The translations under genes were made by a program, and so were the position numbers. DNA of 64,000 nt from Micavibrio sp. UBA6212 (GTDB lineage Bacteria; Pseudomonadota; Alphaproteobacteria; Micavibrionales; Micavibrionaceae): the NCBI GenBank assembly GCA_002421905.1, contig DISK01000006.1, positions 189,023-253,022 of the forward strand, written 5' to 3'. Numbering within the stretch: position 1 is the stretch's first letter; each line of letters starts with the position of its first letter. Below, piece after piece: positions 26,354-35,303 of this stretch. The notes below the pieces were generated by a model. That model searched no databases. It was not told the DNA's origin and saw only the letters and a list, made by a program, of their open reading frames with translations.

Positions 26354-26787
26354 TTTTGGTGCTCAATGGGCCAAATTTGAACAAACTGGGCTTGAGAGAG
26401 CCGGATATTTATGGACACACCACCTTGAATAATATTGAGGATATGTGCCGTGAGGCAGGTGGGCGTCTGGGGGTTGATATCGAATTTCGCCAAACCAACC
26501 ACGAAGGCGAGATGGTCGATTGGATTCAAGAAGCTATGGGGAAGGTGGCAGGAGTAGTGATTAATGCCGCAGCCTATACTCATACCTCTGTCGCCATTCA
26601 TGACGCTTTGAAATTATTGGGAAATGTCCCGATCGCCGAAGTTCATATCTCGAACCCCAAGGAACGCGAAGAATTCCGCCATTTTTCCTATATTGAACCC
26701 TTGGCGTTTGCCCATTTTGTAGGCCACGGCGCAAAAGGATATGTTATGGGGGTAGAGGCCGTGGCAGAACGTCTGGGGAAAAGCTAG
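26338..26787 (+). CDS. aroQ: 3-dehydroquinate dehydratase, type II
   Basis: The protein has about 149 residues, normal for type II. ILVLNGPNLNKLGLREPDIYG contains the signature Asn and the lid Tyr; INAAAYTHTSVAIHDAL and the active-site EVHISNPKEREEFRH complete the site. It catalyses the third step of the shikimate pathway. The ATG at 26338 follows GGAGGGG within the 3' end of the HAD gene; ATGs at 26320 and 26332 are less well placed. Confidence 0.95.
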   Translation: MSLPVILVLNGPNLNKLGLREPDIYGHTTLNNIEDMCREAGGRLGVDIEFRQTNHEGEMVDWIQEAMGKVAGVVINAAAYTHTSVAIHDALKLLGNVPIAEVHISNPKEREEFRHFSYIEPLAFAHFVGHGAKGYVMGVEAVAERLGKS

Positions 26788-26826
26788 GGGGGGTAGAGAG
26801 CTCTCCCTTTGACTTTTGCCGTGGAT

Positions 26827-26853
26827 TTGAGTATTCAGGTGCACGTATATAAT
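26827..26853 (+). promoter_or_regulatory. candidate promoter of accBC
   Basis: A perfect TATAAT at 26848-26853 with TTGAGT at 26827-26832 (15-bp spacing, slightly short) lies 53 bases before the accB ATG, in the 118-bp gap after aroQ. Confidence 0.4.
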
Positions 26854-26905
26854 GGCTTGATTTGCCATAATTTATAATAAAAGAAATAAAGAAAGATAGT
26901 GCGTA

Positions 26906-27379
26906 ATGAAAATTGATGCAGATGCAATTCGTCAACTGGCCGAACTTCTTGAGGAAACCGGCCTGACAGAAATCGAAGTCGCTGAGGGCGAGCAGATGCT
27001 CCGCGTAAATAAAGGCGGCATGATGAGTCAGGGTTCAGGTGCGCCTGCCCACCATGTGCCGAACGCGCATGCTATGATGCCGTCCGACCCGACCATTCCA
27101 CAAGCGGCGACCATGGCTCCTCCATCTGTTGTGGCTGCCAATCACCCCGGTGCGGTGACATCTCCGATGGTGGGAACGGCCTATATGTCGTCGGAACCTA
27201 ACGGGGCTGCTTTTGTATCCAAAGGTTCAACCGTCAAGGAAGGCGATACTTTGCTCATTATCGAGGCCATGAAAGTCATGAACCCGATTAAGGCTCCGAA
27301 ATCCGGAACCGTCATCCAGATTCTGGTCGAGAACGGACAGCCGGTTGAATTCGGCGAAGTCTTGCTGGTTGTGGAATAG
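26906..27379 (+). CDS. accB: biotin carboxyl carrier protein of acetyl-CoA carboxylase
   Basis: The protein has 157 residues. The N-terminal helix pair (IRQLAELLEETGLTEIEVAE), a Pro/Ala/His-rich linker and the biotinyl domain with EAMKVMN (Lys is the biotinylation site) are all present. It carries CO2 on biotin between AccC and the AccAD carboxyltransferase in fatty-acid synthesis. It lies 32 bases before accC in the usual order. Confidence 0.97.
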   Translation: MKIDADAIRQLAELLEETGLTEIEVAEGEQMLRVNKGGMMSQGSGAPAHHVPNAHAMMPSDPTIPQAATMAPPSVVAANHPGAVTSPMVGTAYMSSEPNGAAFVSKGSTVKEGDTLLIIEAMKVMNPIKAPKSGTVIQILVENGQPVEFGEVLLVVE

Positions 27380-27411
27380 GCCGAGAGTTAAGAGAGTAAG
27401 AAAGACATTTC

Positions 27412-28785
27412 ATGTTCAAAAAAGTCCTGATTGCCAACCGTGGTGAAATTGCCCTCCGCATTCACCGTGCCTGTAAGGAAATGGGGATCGAAACGGTCGC
27501 TGTTCACTCAACAGCTGACGCCAATGCGATGGCGGTTCGTCTTGCCGATGAATCGGTTTGTATCGGCCCGCCCCAATCCAAAGATTCCTACCTGAATGTT
27601 CATGCAATCCTCAGCGCTGCGGCACTGACAGGCGCAGACGCCATTCACCCTGGCTATGGATTCTTGTCGGAAAATGCGCAATTTGCCCGCATGGTCGAAG
27701 AACATGGATTCACTTTTATCGGGCCCAAGGCCGAGCATATCGACTTGATGGGTGATAAGGTTTCGGCCAAACAAACCGCCCAGAAATTGGGATTACCTGT
27801 CATTCCGGGGTCTCCGGGTGCCGTTAGCAACGTCGATGAAGGATTGGAAATGGCCAAGGAAATGGGCTTTCCTATTCTGATCAAGGCAGCTTCGGGCGGC
27901 GGTGGACGAGGAATGAAAGTTGTCCGCAAAGCAGAAGAATTTGTCGAACAATATAAAACCGCCCGTACCGAAGCCAAAGCCAACTTTGGTGATGACACGG
28001 TTTACATGGAGAAATACCTCGAAAAGCCCCGCCATATTGAAATCCAGGTTTTCGGAGACAAGCATGGCAACGCTATTCATCTGGGCGAACGTGATTGCTC
28101 GACCCAACGTCGCCACCAGAAGGTTATTGAAGAAGCTCCCTCTCCAGTTTTAAGCGAAGAAGCTCGTGCCGAAATTGGTAATCGCGCAGCCAACATGATC
28201 CGTGAAATGGGCTATGTCGGAGCAGGGACCATTGAATTCCTCTGGGAAAATGGCGAGTTCTTCTTCATGGAAATGAATACACGGATTCAGGTTGAACACC
28301 CTGTCACCGAAATGCTGACCGGTATTGACCTGATCGCCGAACAAATCCGCGTTGCTGCCGGAGAGCCGCTCTCGATTAATAAGGATGTCATTAAATTCCG
28401 TGGTCATGCGATGGAAGTCCGGATCAATGCCGAAGATCCCGAGACTTTTATCCCGTCGCCGGGGGAAATTCGTACTTTCCACGCAGCCGGAGGCTTGGGT
28501 GTCCGCTTTGATAGTGCTGTATATAACGGATACCGCATCCCTCCCTATTACGATTCGATGATCGGTAAACTGATTGTCCATGGCCGCAACCGTGAGGAAT
28601 GCATGGCTCGTATGCGCCGCGCTATTCAAGAAACAGTTGTTGATGGTGTAAAAACGACTCTGCCACTTCATATCTGGATTCTTGATCAGCCTGAATTTAT
28701 CAGCGGTGAATATAATATCCATTGGCTCGAGAAAAAACTGGAAGCCAAAAGGGATGCGCAGTCGGAAGTAAAGAAAGCCGGATAA
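27412..28785 (+). CDS. accC: biotin carboxylase subunit of acetyl-CoA carboxylase
   Basis: The protein has 457 residues, typical. KVLIANRGEIALRIHRACKE starts the fold. ATP-grasp motifs include ASGGGGRGMKVV, the HIEIQVFGD segment, ERDCSTQRRHQK and EMNTRIQVEHPVTE. It carboxylates biotin on AccB using ATP and bicarbonate. Its TAA shares a base with the aat ATG (TAATG), indicating translational coupling. Confidence 0.98.
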   Translation: MFKKVLIANRGEIALRIHRACKEMGIETVAVHSTADANAMAVRLADESVCIGPPQSKDSYLNVHAILSAAALTGADAIHPGYGFLSENAQFARMVEEHGFTFIGPKAEHIDLMGDKVSAKQTAQKLGLPVIPGSPGAVSNVDEGLEMAKEMGFPILIKAASGGGGRGMKVVRKAEEFVEQYKTARTEAKANFGDDTVYMEKYLEKPRHIEIQVFGDKHGNAIHLGERDCSTQRRHQKVIEEAPSPVLSEEARAEIGNRAANMIREMGYVGAGTIEFLWENGEFFFMEMNTRIQVEHPVTEMLTGIDLIAEQIRVAAGEPLSINKDVIKFRGHAMEVRINAEDPETFIPSPGEIRTFHAAGGLGVRFDSAVYNGYRIPPYYDSMIGKLIVHGRNREECMARMRRAIQETVVDGVKTTLPLHIWILDQPEFISGEYNIHWLEKKLEAKRDAQSEVKKAG

Positions 28786-29438
28786 TGGGCCAGTCTCCGG
28801 AAATCATAACCCCGGAAGACCTGCTCCAGATTTATGCGTTGGGATGTTTCCCGATGGCCGAGTCGATGGAGGATGACACATTCTCTATCGTCGAACCAAA
28901 AATCAGGGCTTGCCTGCCAATTCATGATCTTCACATCCCGAAACGATTGAGACGGAAAGTCCGCCAAAGACCATTTAATATTCGTATTGATACGGATTTT
29001 CCATCCGTGATCCGGCAATGTGCCTTGGCACGTCCCGAGACATGGATCAATCGTGATATCGAACAACTCTTTATCGAATTGCATAGTCGCGGCATCGCCC
29101 ATTCTATCGAATGCTGGCACGGGGAAAAATTGGTCGGTGGATTATATGGTCTGGCATTAGGGAGAGTGTTTTGCGGGGAGAGCATGTTCTCATTAGAAAC
29201 CGATGCCAGCAAAGTTGCACTGGTTCATCTATGCGCCCGCCTAGATGCAGCGGGTTTTGCGCTTTTGGATGCTCAATTTCATAACCCCCATCTGGAACAA
29301 TTCGGTCTCTATCAAATACCACAGGCAGAATATTGTGACTTGCTGTCCATCCACAAGGATAATCCGACAGATTTTATGTGCACAGGAAAAAGCGAAGCAC
29401 AGCTTATAATGGAATTTCTAGGTCATAAAGAGGACTAA
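28785..29438 (+). CDS. aat: leucyl/phenylalanyl-tRNA--protein transferase
   Basis: The protein has 217 residues. LLQIYALGCFPMAES, WHGEKLVGGLYGLALGRVF, CGESMFSLETDASKVAL and LDAQFHNPHLEQFG are the family signatures. It adds Leu or Phe to N-terminal Arg/Lys of proteins, marking them for ClpS-ClpAP (N-degron pathway). The ATG overlaps the accC stop. The accC-aat linkage is frequent in alphaproteobacteria. Confidence 0.95.
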   Translation: MGQSPEIITPEDLLQIYALGCFPMAESMEDDTFSIVEPKIRACLPIHDLHIPKRLRRKVRQRPFNIRIDTDFPSVIRQCALARPETWINRDIEQLFIELHSRGIAHSIECWHGEKLVGGLYGLALGRVFCGESMFSLETDASKVALVHLCARLDAAGFALLDAQFHNPHLEQFGLYQIPQAEYCDLLSIHKDNPTDFMCTGKSEAQLIMEFLGHKED

Positions 29439-29478
29439 ATATATTGGCCTTGGCGCAGAACTGGTGTAGATAAAAACT

Positions 29479-30426
29479 ATGAAAGTGATTCATCTCGGCG
29501 GACAAACCGCAGACAGTAATGTAGAAATTCCAACCGGTGCAGTTGTGGCCGTCGGGAATTTTGATGCCGTCCACCAAGGACATGTCGATCTGATCTGGAA
29601 GGCCCGCGCCTTGGCGCGTGAGAGAAAAACCCCTCTGGCGGTTCTGACGTTCGAGCCGCATCCGCGCCGGATCTTTCGTCCCGATGACCCCCCGTTTCGC
29701 GTTACTCCACTTGATCTCAAGGTCGAGCGCTTGGAAAAAGAAGGCGTCGAGATCGTTTATGTTCTGGCTTTTGACTGGAATGTTGCCGGATTGAGCGCTG
29801 AAGAATTTATCAAAAATGTTATTGATAAAATTAAGCCGGTTGTTTTAACGACAGGTGAAGATTTCAAATTCGGTCACAACCGAACCGGAAATCTTGAAAC
29901 CTTGCAGGCCGCCGGATATGAAGCCTTGGTTGTGCCATTAAAAACTGATCCACAGCATGGCGTCATTTCAGCCACCCGTATTCGTGGCTTGATTCAATCT
30001 GGTCATATTGACGAAGCCAGCAACCTTCTGGGGTGGGCATGGGTGATTCGTGGCAAGGTTCAAAAGGGAGATCAGCGTGGCCGCGAGTTGGGATTTCCAA
30101 CCGCCAACGTGCCATTGAATGAAACGATTCATCCCTCTTACGGGGTCTATGCCACCTTGGTGAGGATTGATGATGATGCTCAATGGCGCATGGCCGCAAC
30201 CAATATTGGCATTCGCCCGATGTTCGAGGTAAAAACAGCATTGGTCGAAGCCCATATCCTTGATTTCTCGGGAGATATATACGGCAAGACCTTGGAAATT
30301 ATGCCAATCCGGAAAATCCGTGACGAAGAAAAATATGAATCACTTGATGCCCTGATTGCCCAGATCGAAAAGGATTGTCTGGAAGCCAGAAGAATATTGG
30401 CAAAAGATTTAGAACCAGTTGCGTAA
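29479..30426 (+). CDS. ribF: bifunctional riboflavin kinase / FMN adenylyltransferase
   Basis: The protein has 315 residues. The N-terminal nucleotidyltransferase domain has VAVGNFDAVHQGHVDL and TFEPHPRRIF. The C-terminal kinase domain has GDQRGRELGFPTANV (P-T-A-N) and GVYATLVRI. It makes FMN and FAD, the latter needed by MetF among others. Its 3' end overlaps the convergent membrane-protein gene by 18 bases. Confidence 0.96.
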   Translation: MKVIHLGGQTADSNVEIPTGAVVAVGNFDAVHQGHVDLIWKARALARERKTPLAVLTFEPHPRRIFRPDDPPFRVTPLDLKVERLEKEGVEIVYVLAFDWNVAGLSAEEFIKNVIDKIKPVVLTTGEDFKFGHNRTGNLETLQAAGYEALVVPLKTDPQHGVISATRIRGLIQSGHIDEASNLLGWAWVIRGKVQKGDQRGRELGFPTANVPLNETIHPSYGVYATLVRIDDDAQWRMAATNIGIRPMFEVKTALVEAHILDFSGDIYGKTLEIMPIRKIRDEEKYESLDALIAQIEKDCLEARRILAKDLEPVA

Positions 30427-30909
30427 ATTCTGGACGCGGTATCCGTTCATGGCTCGCGACAGACCTTTATAAATGCGCCACACCGCATAGACTTGGGCAG
30501 GGGCCAGCCACATCAAAGTGGTTTTCAAAATCAGATTAAAATTGGTATCGAAATAGGCCCTCCCCGCAGCATCCATTTCGGCTTCATCGGGGATAGATCC
30601 AGAAGTCGCCATGTCCATGATGTTCTGGAGATCACTCATATCTGCCTGAGTACTGACGATATATCCGGCCCCAACCATGCCGAGAGATAAAAACAAAGAC
30701 CAAATCCAGATGGTGCGGATCATAAAAGTCGAGTGATGCCAGACCAGATCATCTTCATCGGCCCGCGCCCGAAATATATAGGCGAGGATCAGGCTGACCA
30801 GCCCCAACAATATCGAATAACCTTGTACCGTCATATCAGGAAGATAAGCTGTGACGACTCCCCCGAAGAAAATTAAATATAGTAGAAGGATTTTCTGTTT
30901 GTCGGTCAT
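30409..30909 (-). CDS. three- to four-helix membrane protein (Tic20/DUF4870-like pattern)
   Basis: The protein has 166 residues. Hydrophobic segments include LLLYLIFFGGVVTAYL, YSILLGLVSLILAYIF, IWIWSLFLSLGMVGAGY and LILKTTLMWLAPAQVYAVW. The C-terminal WRIYKGLSRAMNGY resembles the RxxxGL tail of DUF4870-type proteins, but that assignment is tentative. It starts two bases after the mutL stop, so it is co-transcribed with mutL. Function is unknown. Confidence 0.7.
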   Translation of the reverse strand: MTDKQKILLLYLIFFGGVVTAYLPDMTVQGYSILLGLVSLILAYIFRARADEDDLVWHHSTFMIRTIWIWSLFLSLGMVGAGYIVSTQADMSDLQNIMDMATSGSIPDEAEMDAAGRAYFDTNFNLILKTTLMWLAPAQVYAVWRIYKGLSRAMNGYRVQNLRNWF

Positions 30910-30911
30910 TG

Positions 30912-32747
30912 CTATTTTCTCCCGAATAATTTTTCAATGTCATCCAAGGATAAGGCGACAAAAGTCGGGCGTCCATGATTACATTGCCCCGATAGCGGAG
31001 TTGTCTCCATATCTCTTAACAGAGCATTCATTTCCTCAACCGTCAAGCGGCGACCAGATCGCACCGACCCGTGGCACGCCATGGTCGAGAGCACAGCATT
31101 GAGCCGTTCTTCAAGTCCGGTTGCCTTATCAAAATCACGTAAGTCATCCGCCAGATTTTGCAAGAGTTGGGGCAGGGAAATCCTTCCCGTCAGCATCATG
31201 GGTATGGCCCTCACCGCGATGGCTCCGGTGCCAAACGGCTCGATCTCCAATCCTGATCTGGAAAACAGGTCTGCCTGTTCCAGAAGGCGCGCGCAATCCG
31301 TATCTTCCATCGTTACAATTTCCGGAGTCAGGTACATCTGCGACTCAATGCCACTTTCGGCAATCTGTTTTTTGAACCGTTCATAAACCAGCCGTTCATG
31401 CGCCGCATGTTGATCGACGATCACAAGACCATTTGCCGTCTGGGTGATAATATAATTCTCATGGATTTGTGCCCGCGCCGAACCCAAAGGATAAGATATG
31501 GTTTCGGGAATGGTATCTGTGTGTGGCGCGTCAAATCGAGCGGACGGGACATAATCGACAGAGTGTTGTGCTGGTTGGTAGGCGTTGCGGACATGTTCGC
31601 CCAATGCCCCGCTATAGGAGGAAGACGGCGCAGAATAAGGCGTCAGATAAGCGCGCGGATTATAAGAAGAAGAGGAAGAAGCTGAAAAATCAGAGTGCGA
31701 TTGTTCCATTCTCCCCATAAGATGATCGGTCAAAGACGTTACAGGTTTTATCCCTTGATCGTGAAGGGTATGCCGAAGGCCACTGACAAGAAGACCACGA
31801 ATAAGCGCTGAATCTTGAAACCGAACCTCGGCTTTGGCTGGATGCACATTGACGTCCACATGATCGGACGGGACATCAAGAAACAGACACACAACCGGAT
31901 AACGGTCTTTGGCCATTACATCCATATATCCGGCACGCACAGCACCAAGCAATTGTTTGTCCCGGACGGCACGGCCATTTACAAAGAGGAATTGTTTCTG
32001 CGCCGTTCCGACATTATGCGTGGGTCGTGCAATGCGTCCCGTTAAGCGAACGCCCGCGCGCTCGGCCTCGAGGATCAGTGAATTGGAAATAAAGTCATCA
32101 CCCATAATGTCACGAAGTCGCTGGGCACTTTGTTCCCCCATATTATCGTTTAAGACCGGATAATGAAAAATGGTTGATCCGTTGTGAACGAGGCGAAACG
32201 CCACTTTCGGGTAGACCATTGCCAGACGTTGCAGCATATCTTTGACGGCTGCATATTCGGTTGCCGAGGTTTTAAGAAATTTCAAGCGGGCAGGGGTCAG
32301 GTAAAACAGATCCCGAACCTCGACCACCGTTCCTTCATGATGGGATGAAGGGCGAACCGCAGATTTCTTTCCATCAATCACGTCAATTTCAAACGCTTCA
32401 CCGCCGATCTCGCGCGTGGCAATCCGCATTTTTGAAACAGAAGCAATGGAAGGAAGCGCTTCGCCACGAAATCCAAGAAAATTGATATTAAGTAAGTCAT
32501 CATCGGGGAGTTTAGAGGTTGCATGACGATCAAGGGCAGCCTCAAGATCATCCGCTCCCATACCGTGGCCATTATCGCGCACGATAATCAGATTTTTCCC
32601 CCCGTCACCAAGCTCAACCTCGATCCTTGTGGCTTTGGCATCGACGGCATTTTCAACCAGTTCCTTGACCGCAGCCGCAGGCCTCTCGACCACTTCTCCG
32701 GCGGCGATCTGGTTAATCAAGGTATCGGGAAGATGTCTTATTTTCAC
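30912..32747 (-). CDS. mutL: DNA mismatch repair protein MutL, endonuclease type
   Basis: The protein has 611 residues. The GHKL ATPase N-domain has INQIAAGEVVERPAAAVKEL, VRDNGHGM and GFRGEALPSIASV. A Ser-rich linker (about residues 345-400) precedes a C-domain with DQHAAHERLVYE, the DQHAx2Ex4E nuclease motif, plus ACHGSVRSG and NHGRPTFVAL. These are the metal-binding features of nicking MutL proteins found in bacteria without MutH. It acts with MutS to correct replication errors. Confidence 0.97.
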   Translation of the reverse strand: MKIRHLPDTLINQIAAGEVVERPAAAVKELVENAVDAKATRIEVELGDGGKNLIIVRDNGHGMGADDLEAALDRHATSKLPDDDLLNINFLGFRGEALPSIASVSKMRIATREIGGEAFEIDVIDGKKSAVRPSSHHEGTVVEVRDLFYLTPARLKFLKTSATEYAAVKDMLQRLAMVYPKVAFRLVHNGSTIFHYPVLNDNMGEQSAQRLRDIMGDDFISNSLILEAERAGVRLTGRIARPTHNVGTAQKQFLFVNGRAVRDKQLLGAVRAGYMDVMAKDRYPVVCLFLDVPSDHVDVNVHPAKAEVRFQDSALIRGLLVSGLRHTLHDQGIKPVTSLTDHLMGRMEQSHSDFSASSSSSYNPRAYLTPYSAPSSSYSGALGEHVRNAYQPAQHSVDYVPSARFDAPHTDTIPETISYPLGSARAQIHENYIITQTANGLVIVDQHAAHERLVYERFKKQIAESGIESQMYLTPEIVTMEDTDCARLLEQADLFSRSGLEIEPFGTGAIAVRAIPMMLTGRISLPQLLQNLADDLRDFDKATGLEERLNAVLSTMACHGSVRSGRRLTVEEMNALLRDMETTPLSGQCNHGRPTFVALSLDDIEKLFGRK

Positions 32748-32780
32748 AAGTTATCTCTCTGTGTGCTTAAAGAAATCGTT

Positions 32781-32870
32781 CACGCCAAGGGCGCAAAGAA
32801 GACGCGAAGGACGCAAGCATTTTATATTTTCTTTGCGAACATGGCGGGTCTTGGCGTTCTTTGCGTGGAC
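32781..32870. repeat. CGCAAAG/CGCCAAG-type dispersed palindromic repeat
   Basis: Left arm CACGCCAAGGGCGCAAAG and right arm ending CTTGGCGTTCTTTGCGTGG are imperfect inverted copies built from alternating CGCAAAG/CGCCAAG units around an AT-rich centre. They fill the gap between mutL and trpA. Such elements are widely dispersed in bacterial genomes. Confidence 0.6.
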
Positions 32871-32883
32871 GACTATATTCATT

Positions 32884-33657
32884 CTAAATAGAAACCATCT
32901 CTCTTGTATGGTGGGCGATAACATCAAGGCCTTGTGGTGTCATCTCCACAATCTTTGATCCTGTGATGACTCCATCTGCTCCGGATTGGATCATTTTGCG
33001 CGCTTGTTCCGGCGTTGAAATTCCAAATCCGGCAATTACAGGCAGATCAATATGAGATCTAATCAACGCAAACAAATCGGACAGCTTGTCTGAATAGCTT
33101 TCAACCGATCCGGTAATGCCCATACGGGTGACAACATAGATAAATCCACCCGCATATTGTGCGATCAGATCCAGCCGATCTGTCGTTGATGTTGGTGCCG
33201 CAATAAAGATCAGCTCAATTCCGTTTTCTTTTGCAGCTTCAACAACAGTATCGGCGCGCTCGGGAGGCATATCGGGGATTAAAACACCGTCAAGACCGGA
33301 CGATTTGCAATCGGCAAAAAATTTGTTCACACCGCGCGCCAACACCATATTGTAATAGAGCATTAAAGTCAGGGGGATTTCCAAAGACAGCGAGCGGATT
33401 TTAGAAATTACTTCAAATCCGGCATCGACGGTAAAGCCGGTATCAAGTGCGATATTTGATGCTTTTTCAATCACTGGCCCATCAGCCACCGGATCACGAA
33501 ACGGAAAGCCGAGCTCAAGCCCGTGTGCGCCATTATCAATTAGGGTTCTGGCGACTGAAAAAGAGGTGTCGATATCCGGATAGCCGAGAAGAACATACGG
33601 CATATAGACATGCCCGCCATTTTTAATTTTGTCTTTTATGAAATTATATCGTGACAT
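32884..33657 (-). CDS. trpA: tryptophan synthase alpha chain
   Basis: The protein has 257 residues. The TIM barrel has YVLLGYPDIDTS, HGLELGFPFRDPVADGPVI (general base Glu in LELGFPF), LMLYYNMVLARG, GVLIPDMPPE and VIAGFGISTPEQA. It cleaves indole-glycerol phosphate and channels indole to TrpB. Its ATG overlaps the trpB stop (TAATG). Confidence 0.97.
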   Translation of the reverse strand: MSRYNFIKDKIKNGGHVYMPYVLLGYPDIDTSFSVARTLIDNGAHGLELGFPFRDPVADGPVIEKASNIALDTGFTVDAGFEVISKIRSLSLEIPLTLMLYYNMVLARGVNKFFADCKSSGLDGVLIPDMPPERADTVVEAAKENGIELIFIAAPTSTTDRLDLIAQYAGGFIYVVTRMGITGSVESYSDKLSDLFALIRSHIDLPVIAGFGISTPEQARKMIQSGADGVITGSKIVEMTPQGLDVIAHHTREMVSI

Positions 33658-34850
33658 TATTGTTTCTCCGCCAAATAAGCTTGCACATGGGCAAGGTCTT
33701 TGTCTCCGCGTCCTGAGAGATTAACCAAAATGGTTTTACCCTGCGCATCTTGTGCAAGTTTCAAGGCATAGGCAATGGCATGAGAGGATTCGAGCGCCGG
33801 AATAATGCCCTCACTGCGAGTAAATATCTGGAAGGAATCTATGGCTTCATCATCGGTCACAGCGACGTAAGATGCTCGCTTTGCATCGCGCAGGTAAGCG
33901 TGTTCCGGCCCGATTAATGGATAATCAAGTCCGGCGGAAATCGAATGAGTTTCAAAAATCTGCCCATCCTTGTCCTGTAACCCCAACGTCCGCATACCGT
34001 GGAGAACGGCCACCGTTCCCTTACACAACACTGCACCATGTTTATCAGTATCTATGCCATGGCCTCCCGGTTCAACACCGATCAGATGGACCGACTTGTC
34101 CTCAACAAACCCGCTAAATAAGCCAATCGCATTTGATCCACCTCCGACACAGGCCAGCGCATAATCTGGAAGACGCCCGATCTGATCCAGACATTGCGCC
34201 CGAGCTTCCCGTCCGATGATGGACTGAAATAATTTGACCATGGTTGGAAATGGGTGTGGCCCCGCTGCTGTCCCGATCACATAATGGGTTGTGTCACATG
34301 AGGCAATCCAGTCTCTGAGCGCTTCGTTGATGGCATCTTTCAAGGTCTTGCCACCAGATTGAACGGCAACAACTTCGGCACCGAGTAATTTCATTCGATC
34401 GACATTCGGCGCTTGTCGCGCAACATCAACCGCACCCATATAAACCACACAAGGCATTCCGAGTTTGGCACACGCCATAGCCGTTGCCACGCCATGCTGA
34501 CCAGCACCCGTTTCGGCAATAATACGGGTTTTGCCCATGCGTTTGGCCAAGAGCACCTGACCAATGGCGTTATTGGTTTTATGTGCCCCGCCATGCATCA
34601 AATCTTCGCGTTTGAAATAAAACCCCGCACCATATTCGCGGGATAGATTTCCTGCATAATATAGCGGTGTTGGACGCCCCCCCCAATCGCGCAAAATGAC
34701 GTGGAATTCTTCCATAAAGACAGGGTCGGCCTCTGCAGCCCGAAAGGCGATCCGCAATTCCTCGAGAATCGGCATCAAGGCTTCGGGAGAGTAGGTGCCT
34801 CCGTACTCTCCGAAAAATCCGCGATCATCATTTTTAAGATTTTGGCTCAT
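33657..34850 (-). CDS. trpB: tryptophan synthase beta chain
   Basis: The protein has 397 residues. The PLP lysine is in GGAHKTNNAIGQ; ETGAGQHGVATA, the ACVGGGSNAIGLF phosphate loop and the C-terminal LSGRGDKD are intact. It condenses indole with serine. AGGAG lies 5 bases before the ATG. trpF, which usually precedes trpB, is absent from this position. Confidence 0.98.
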   Translation of the reverse strand: MSQNLKNDDRGFFGEYGGTYSPEALMPILEELRIAFRAAEADPVFMEEFHVILRDWGGRPTPLYYAGNLSREYGAGFYFKREDLMHGGAHKTNNAIGQVLLAKRMGKTRIIAETGAGQHGVATAMACAKLGMPCVVYMGAVDVARQAPNVDRMKLLGAEVVAVQSGGKTLKDAINEALRDWIASCDTTHYVIGTAAGPHPFPTMVKLFQSIIGREARAQCLDQIGRLPDYALACVGGGSNAIGLFSGFVEDKSVHLIGVEPGGHGIDTDKHGAVLCKGTVAVLHGMRTLGLQDKDGQIFETHSISAGLDYPLIGPEHAYLRDAKRASYVAVTDDEAIDSFQIFTRSEGIIPALESSHAIAYALKLAQDAQGKTILVNLSGRGDKDLAHVQAYLAEKQ

Positions 34851-34858
34851 CTTGTCTC

Positions 34859-35206
34859 CTATGGAAGACCTTTTATAGCGGGAAAAGTCCTGTTATGGGC
34901 AAAAAAATGCGATGGTGGAGCAAAAAAATCTTCAAATATCTGCGCGCGACTTAATAGTTTGTTTGTGGCTTTTCTCTTTCTGAGACTTTTAATTTGCCGC
35001 TCAATAGCACGTCTATATCGACGTTGCTGGTAAAGATAAGAGCGTATTTCCCGCCAGGTGCGTGAGTACATCCCGTGTTTGACGGCATTTTGCGATGATG
35101 TTCGCTTGCCCGCCTCTGTGAGTGGCCCCGTGGATTTTGTCCATGGCGCCCATCTCCTGATGGCCTCTCGCTGCTTTTGTTTTTGTTCTTCCGTCCAGAC
35201 ACGCAT
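34859..35206 (-). CDS. small basic KSTGP...NAVKHG protein
   Basis: This 115-residue, very basic protein has the recurrent pattern QREAIRRWAPWTKSTGPLTE followed by SSQNAVKHGMYS. It is known from many short hypothetical proteins, some in phage and accessory regions, with no settled function. It lies 8 bases upstream of trpB, where trpF is often found. No ribosome site is visible before the ATG. Whether it belongs to the trp transcript is unclear. Confidence 0.65.
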   Translation of the reverse strand: MRVWTEEQKQKQREAIRRWAPWTKSTGPLTEAGKRTSSQNAVKHGMYSRTWREIRSYLYQQRRYRRAIERQIKSLRKRKATNKLLSRAQIFEDFFAPPSHFFAHNRTFPAIKGLP

Positions 35207-35253
35207 TTGGCTATTATAGGAATAAAATCATATAATAGCAAGCGGAACATATA

Positions 35254-35281
35254 AAAAGCCCCACATCTCTGCGGGGCTTTT
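35254..35281 (-). terminator. terminator after rplA
   Basis: AAAAGCCCC and GGGGCTTTT form a 9-bp stem with a 10-base loop, 22 bases past the rplA stop. It ends the rplKA transcript and, given its symmetry, could work both ways. Confidence 0.8.
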
Positions 35282-35303
35282 GAATTCTTTGGCTTTAGAA
35301 AAA

